From contig JAGLMJ010000047.1 in NCBI GenBank assembly GCA_023140095.1, positions 1 to 8,228 on the forward strand: a stretch of DNA of 8,228 nucleotides. Reading direction: 5' to 3'. Below are positions 6,022 through 8,228 of the stretch, one piece after another. The position numbers and the translations under genes were made by a program. Under the pieces are notes generated by a model that saw only the letters and a program-made list of their open reading frames with translations, ran no database searches and was not told the DNA's origin. Positions within the stretch are counted from its first letter, which is position 1. Each line of letters begins with the position of its first letter. The DNA comes from Candidatus Omnitrophota bacterium. Lineage in GTDB: Bacteria; Omnitrophota; Koll11; Zapsychrales; Zapsychraceae.

Positions 6022-6730
6022 TTGCGATTGCGTTATTCTTTGCGGCGGCTTAGGCACGCGCCTGCAAAGCGTTACCGGGGATACGCCAAAGGTCATGGCA
6101 GAGGTCAATGGCCGCCCTTTTCTGGACCTTATGATCGGGCATTTAAAGGAAGAGGGTATCGCGCGGATCGTTTTATGTACCGGATATAAGGCAGAGAGGA
6201 TCGAAGATTATTACCGCGAACATGATCAGGGGGTAACGATCGATTTCTCGAGGGAAAGCGAGCCTTTGGGGACCGGGGGCGCTTTGAAGAACGCGCATGA
6301 AATTATTTCAAGCGACCCGTTCTTTGTTTTCAACGGGGATTCGTTCCTGCCTGTCGATCTTCAGGCTCTTCTGGATTTTCACAAAGAAAAAGGAGCCCTG
6401 GCATCCGTACTCGTCTCAGAGGTAAGCCAGGCGAAGGACTTCGGCAGTTTAGCGATCGACGAGTCTGGCTGGATTACCGGTTTTTGTGAAAAGATCGAGG
6501 GTGACGCGCAGTCGTTAGTGAATGCCGGCGTATACTGTTTTGACCGGAAGGTCTTCTCCGCTATGCCCGACGGAGAGAAATTCTCTCTAGAGACGGACCT
6601 TTTTCCGTCGCTGACCGGAAAACAGTTTTACGGATACCGGACGGAGCAGGAATTTATCGATATCGGCACTCCGCAAAGATATGAATCCGTGAAAGAACAT
6701 CTCAAAAAGGATAAGAACATTGGAAATTAA
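5999..6730 (+). CDS. Sugar-1-phosphate nucleotidyltransferase, HddC-like
   Basis: The 243-residue single-domain enzyme joins a sugar-1-phosphate to an NTP, giving an NDP-sugar and diphosphate. CGGLGTRL (15-22) with Lys31 forms the nucleotide loop, PLGTGGAL (89-96) the base/ribose contact, NGDSF (112-116, Asp114) binds the metal, and NAGVY (175-179) and FIDIGTP (219-225) complete the family pattern. It has no left-handed beta-helix or acyltransferase extension. The closest type I recognise is D-glycero-alpha-D-manno-heptose-1-phosphate guanylyltransferase (HddC), matching the HddA-like kinase just before it, so GDP-heptose is a reasonable product. Three in-frame ATGs (5999, 6008, 6014) precede the core. 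The coordinates use the longest form, but 6014 gives a more typical N-terminus (MNDCDCVILCGG) and a shorter overlap with the kinase. None has a strong Shine-Dalgarno. Confidence 0.88.
   Translation: MANMRMNDCDCVILCGGLGTRLQSVTGDTPKVMAEVNGRPFLDLMIGHLKEEGIARIVLCTGYKAERIEDYYREHDQGVTIDFSRESEPLGTGGALKNAHEIISSDPFFVFNGDSFLPVDLQALLDFHKEKGALASVLVSEVSQAKDFGSLAIDESGWITGFCEKIEGDAQSLVNAGVYCFDRKVFSAMPDGEKFSLETDLFPSLTGKQFYGYRTEQEFIDIGTPQRYESVKEHLKKDKNIGN
6707..6711 (+). promoter_or_regulatory. Ribosome-binding site that decides the TTG start at 6720
   Basis: AAGGA lies 8 bases before TTG 6720, inside the end of the nucleotidyltransferase gene. No ATG or GTG is as well placed ahead of the conserved PLP-protein core, so this site supports initiation at the TTG. 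Confidence 0.6.
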
Positions 6731-7889
6731 GGCGAACAAGAGCGGAACATTATCGAACAAATCAAAATACAGGGTTCCTTTCGGAACGGTTTCTATCACC
6801 GACGAGGCTCGTGACCTTATTGATCAGGCGATCAGGACAAAATGGGTAACCCGCGGGAAGTATGTCCAGGAATTTGAAGAACGATTTGCTAAGTTGTTCG
6901 GGGTTAAGGAAGCTGTCGCGGTAAGCAGCGGGACAGATGCCGACGCCATTGCGTGTGCCGTCCTTTATGATCTTGGGGCCCGGCGCGGCGATGAGATTAT
7001 TATCCCGGCGTTGACCTTTGTCGCGACGGGAAACGCGGTCCTCCAGGCGGGTTTTCATCCGGTCTTTGTCGACGTGAACCGCGAGACCTTGAATATCGAT
7101 CCTAAAAAGATCGAAGAGGCGATCACGCCCCGAACGCGGGCTATTATGCCGGTCCATTTGATGGGCAAGCCGGCGGCGATGGATGAGATTGAACGGATCG
7201 CGAAAAAACATAAGCTTCACGTGATCGAAGATGCCGCCGAAGCGCATGGCGCCGAATATAAGGGAAAAAAGATCGGCTCGATCGGCGATATGGCCGCGTT
7301 CAGCCTTTATGCCGCGCATATTATCACGACGATCGAAGGGGGGATCGTTATTACGGACAATGTGCAAATAGCCGACGTGTTAAGGTCTCTGCGCAATCAC
7401 GGCATCGATGGGAAATTTCAATTCAAGAGGATCGGTTTCTCGGCGAAGATGAATGAGCTTGAGGCGGCGGTCGGAATAGGCAATATAAAAATATTCGATC
7501 AGATCTTAACGAAGCGCCGGCGCAACCTGCTTTACTTGATCGAGAAATTCAAACAGTTCGAGGATCGTTTTATTACGATCAAAGAAGAGCCGCACGAGAA
7601 AATTGGCCCGCATGCCTTTTCAATTATCGTGAAAGAGGATGCCGGCTTTACAAAGGGTGAATTTGTCCGGTTCATCGAGGATGCCGGCATTGACTCCCGC
7701 AATCTTTTTTATTCTATTCCGACGCAGTGCGCGAATTACGCGTTTTTAGGAAAGAAACTGGGGGACTTCCCCGAGGCTGAATATTGTTCGGATAACGGCA
7801 CGCATATCGGGACCCATCAGGACATTGAGCTTAGAGACCTCGATTATATCGGGCAGGTTGTGGCGGATTTCTTAAAAACCAAAAGATAG
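6720..7889 (+). CDS. DegT/DnrJ/EryC1-fold PLP enzyme with His in place of the catalytic Lys; probable ColD-like sugar 3-dehydratase
   Basis: At 389 residues it has the full length of the DegT/DnrJ/EryC1/StrS family. Cofactor-binding parts are visible: SSGTDAD (69-75) for the phosphate, Asp171 in EDAAEAHGAEY (170-180) under the pyridine ring, and Ser195. The segment that normally carries the Schiff-base lysine (as in SFYANKNITTGEGG) reads SLYAAHIITTIEGG (195-208), with His200. Known members with His here are ColD (GDP-4-keto-6-deoxymannose 3-dehydratase) and the E1 3-dehydrase DdhC/RfbH, which remove the C3 hydroxyl instead of adding an amine. The protein is about ColD's length and lacks E1's cysteine cluster for 2Fe-2S, so a ColD-like PLP-only dehydratase is the best call. 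'Aminotransferase' by family name would mislead. Its TTG start overlaps the nucleotidyltransferase by 11 bases. A WcaG/ColC-like gene in the cluster supports a deoxysugar pathway. The substrate may be a keto-heptose (inference). Confidence 0.85.
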   Translation: MEIKANKSGTLSNKSKYRVPFGTVSITDEARDLIDQAIRTKWVTRGKYVQEFEERFAKLFGVKEAVAVSSGTDADAIACAVLYDLGARRGDEIIIPALTFVATGNAVLQAGFHPVFVDVNRETLNIDPKKIEEAITPRTRAIMPVHLMGKPAAMDEIERIAKKHKLHVIEDAAEAHGAEYKGKKIGSIGDMAAFSLYAAHIITTIEGGIVITDNVQIADVLRSLRNHGIDGKFQFKRIGFSAKMNELEAAVGIGNIKIFDQILTKRRRNLLYLIEKFKQFEDRFITIKEEPHEKIGPHAFSIIVKEDAGFTKGEFVRFIEDAGIDSRNLFYSIPTQCANYAFLGKKLGDFPEAEYCSDNGTHIGTHQDIELRDLDYIGQVVADFLKTKR

Positions 7890-7902
7890 GGCGACCCAGA
7901 AA

Positions 7903-8228
7903 ATGCGCATCGCGATTAACTGCCGGTCTTTTTTAAAGAAACAATATACCGGGATCGGCCGCTACGCTTATCATTTGGTTAAGAGTTTAAGCGAGATCGA
8001 CGGCAAAAATGAATACCATCTCTATGCCCGCAAAGGGTTTTTCAGCTTTGACAAGAAAACCCCCCGCTTTCCGGTTAAGAATTTTACTTCGCGCGTTGAT
8101 TGGTTTGATCGGGGCATTGCCAAACAATTAAAAAATATTGATCTTTGTCATTTTCCGAGCCCGGGGCCGCTCGAGGCGCCCGATGGCGCTAAAATTGTTG
8201 TCACGGTGCATGATGTTATTTTTAAGGC
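7903..8228 (+). CDS. GT4-like glycosyltransferase, N-terminal part (runs off the window)
   Basis: An open frame of 108 codons from ATG 7903 continues past the window edge. It begins MRIAINCRSF and carries YTGIGRYAYHLVKSL (residues 15-29), the N-terminal glycine-containing loop and helix typical of GT-B fold, family 4 retaining glycosyltransferases. LCHFPSP and VVTVHDVIF near the edge match the conserved strands of the acceptor-binding domain. It starts 13 bases after the PLP gene, with a weak AGGG at 7888-7891. Such enzymes work at the cytoplasmic membrane face, moving a sugar from an NDP-sugar to a growing glycan, so this one may use the product of the upstream genes. The donor-binding C-terminal half is outside the window, so the sugar cannot be judged. 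Confidence 0.85.
   Translation, partial: MRIAINCRSFLKKQYTGIGRYAYHLVKSLSEIDGKNEYHLYARKGFFSFDKKTPRFPVKNFTSRVDWFDRGIAKQLKNIDLCHFPSPGPLEAPDGAKIVVTVHDVIFK

Noticed and set aside
6762..7367. 201-codon minus-strand open frame opposite the PLP enzyme
   Set aside because: It is rich in Arg/Asp, as expected for an antisense reading of a coding gene, and matches no family I recognise.

Overview
The window is an 8.2 kb stretch of a plus-strand gene cluster that makes and uses nucleotide sugars, most likely for a surface polysaccharide of a Gram-negative-type bacterium. All genes run the same way with short gaps or overlaps, so most are probably co-transcribed. Base composition is moderate. The unusual 7-bp intergenic repeats, together with gene content, suggest an uncultivated lineage (Omnitrophota-like is a weak guess). 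The sequence has no marker gene that fixes the taxon.

Layout: 1-61 is the last 19 codons of an NDP-sugar epimerase/dehydratase-like gene. 127-759 and 933-1469 encode the two chains of a small thiamine-diphosphate (ThDP) enzyme, one carrying the PP (cofactor-binding) domain and the other the Pyr domain. 1509-2444 is a GDP-L-fucose synthase (WcaG/ColC)-like protein with changed active-site positions. 2485-3417 is a second, conventional extended-SDR epimerase. 3509-5023 is a B12-binding-domain radical SAM enzyme. 5020-6021 and 5999-6730 are a GHMP sugar kinase and a sugar-1-phosphate nucleotidyltransferase resembling the heptose enzymes HddA and HddC. 6720-7889 is a DegT/DnrJ-fold PLP protein in which the Schiff-base lysine is a histidine, the hallmark of ColD-type 3-dehydratases. 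7903 to the window end is the first 108 codons of a GT4-like glycosyltransferase.

How they may work together (inference): the kinase and nucleotidyltransferase could activate a heptose-like sugar to an NDP-sugar. The ColD-like enzyme could remove the C3 hydroxyl from a 4-keto intermediate, and the ColC/WcaG-like and second SDR proteins could epimerise or reduce it. The ThDP pair could add a two-carbon branch to a keto-sugar, and the B12 radical SAM enzyme could do a further radical step such as C-methylation. I do not know a characterised pathway with this exact set, so a 3-deoxy, possibly branched, heptose or hexose is a testable hypothesis.

Non-coding structure: two near-identical 71-72 bp palindromic elements lie in inverted orientation on either side of the ThDP alpha-chain gene. 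The first supplies the final codons and stop of the upstream gene. Two unrelated arrays of degenerate 7-bp repeats sit directly before the start codons of the ThDP beta chain and the radical SAM gene. No rRNA, tRNA, CRISPR array or full insertion sequence was seen. No gene-free stretch exceeds 300 bases.
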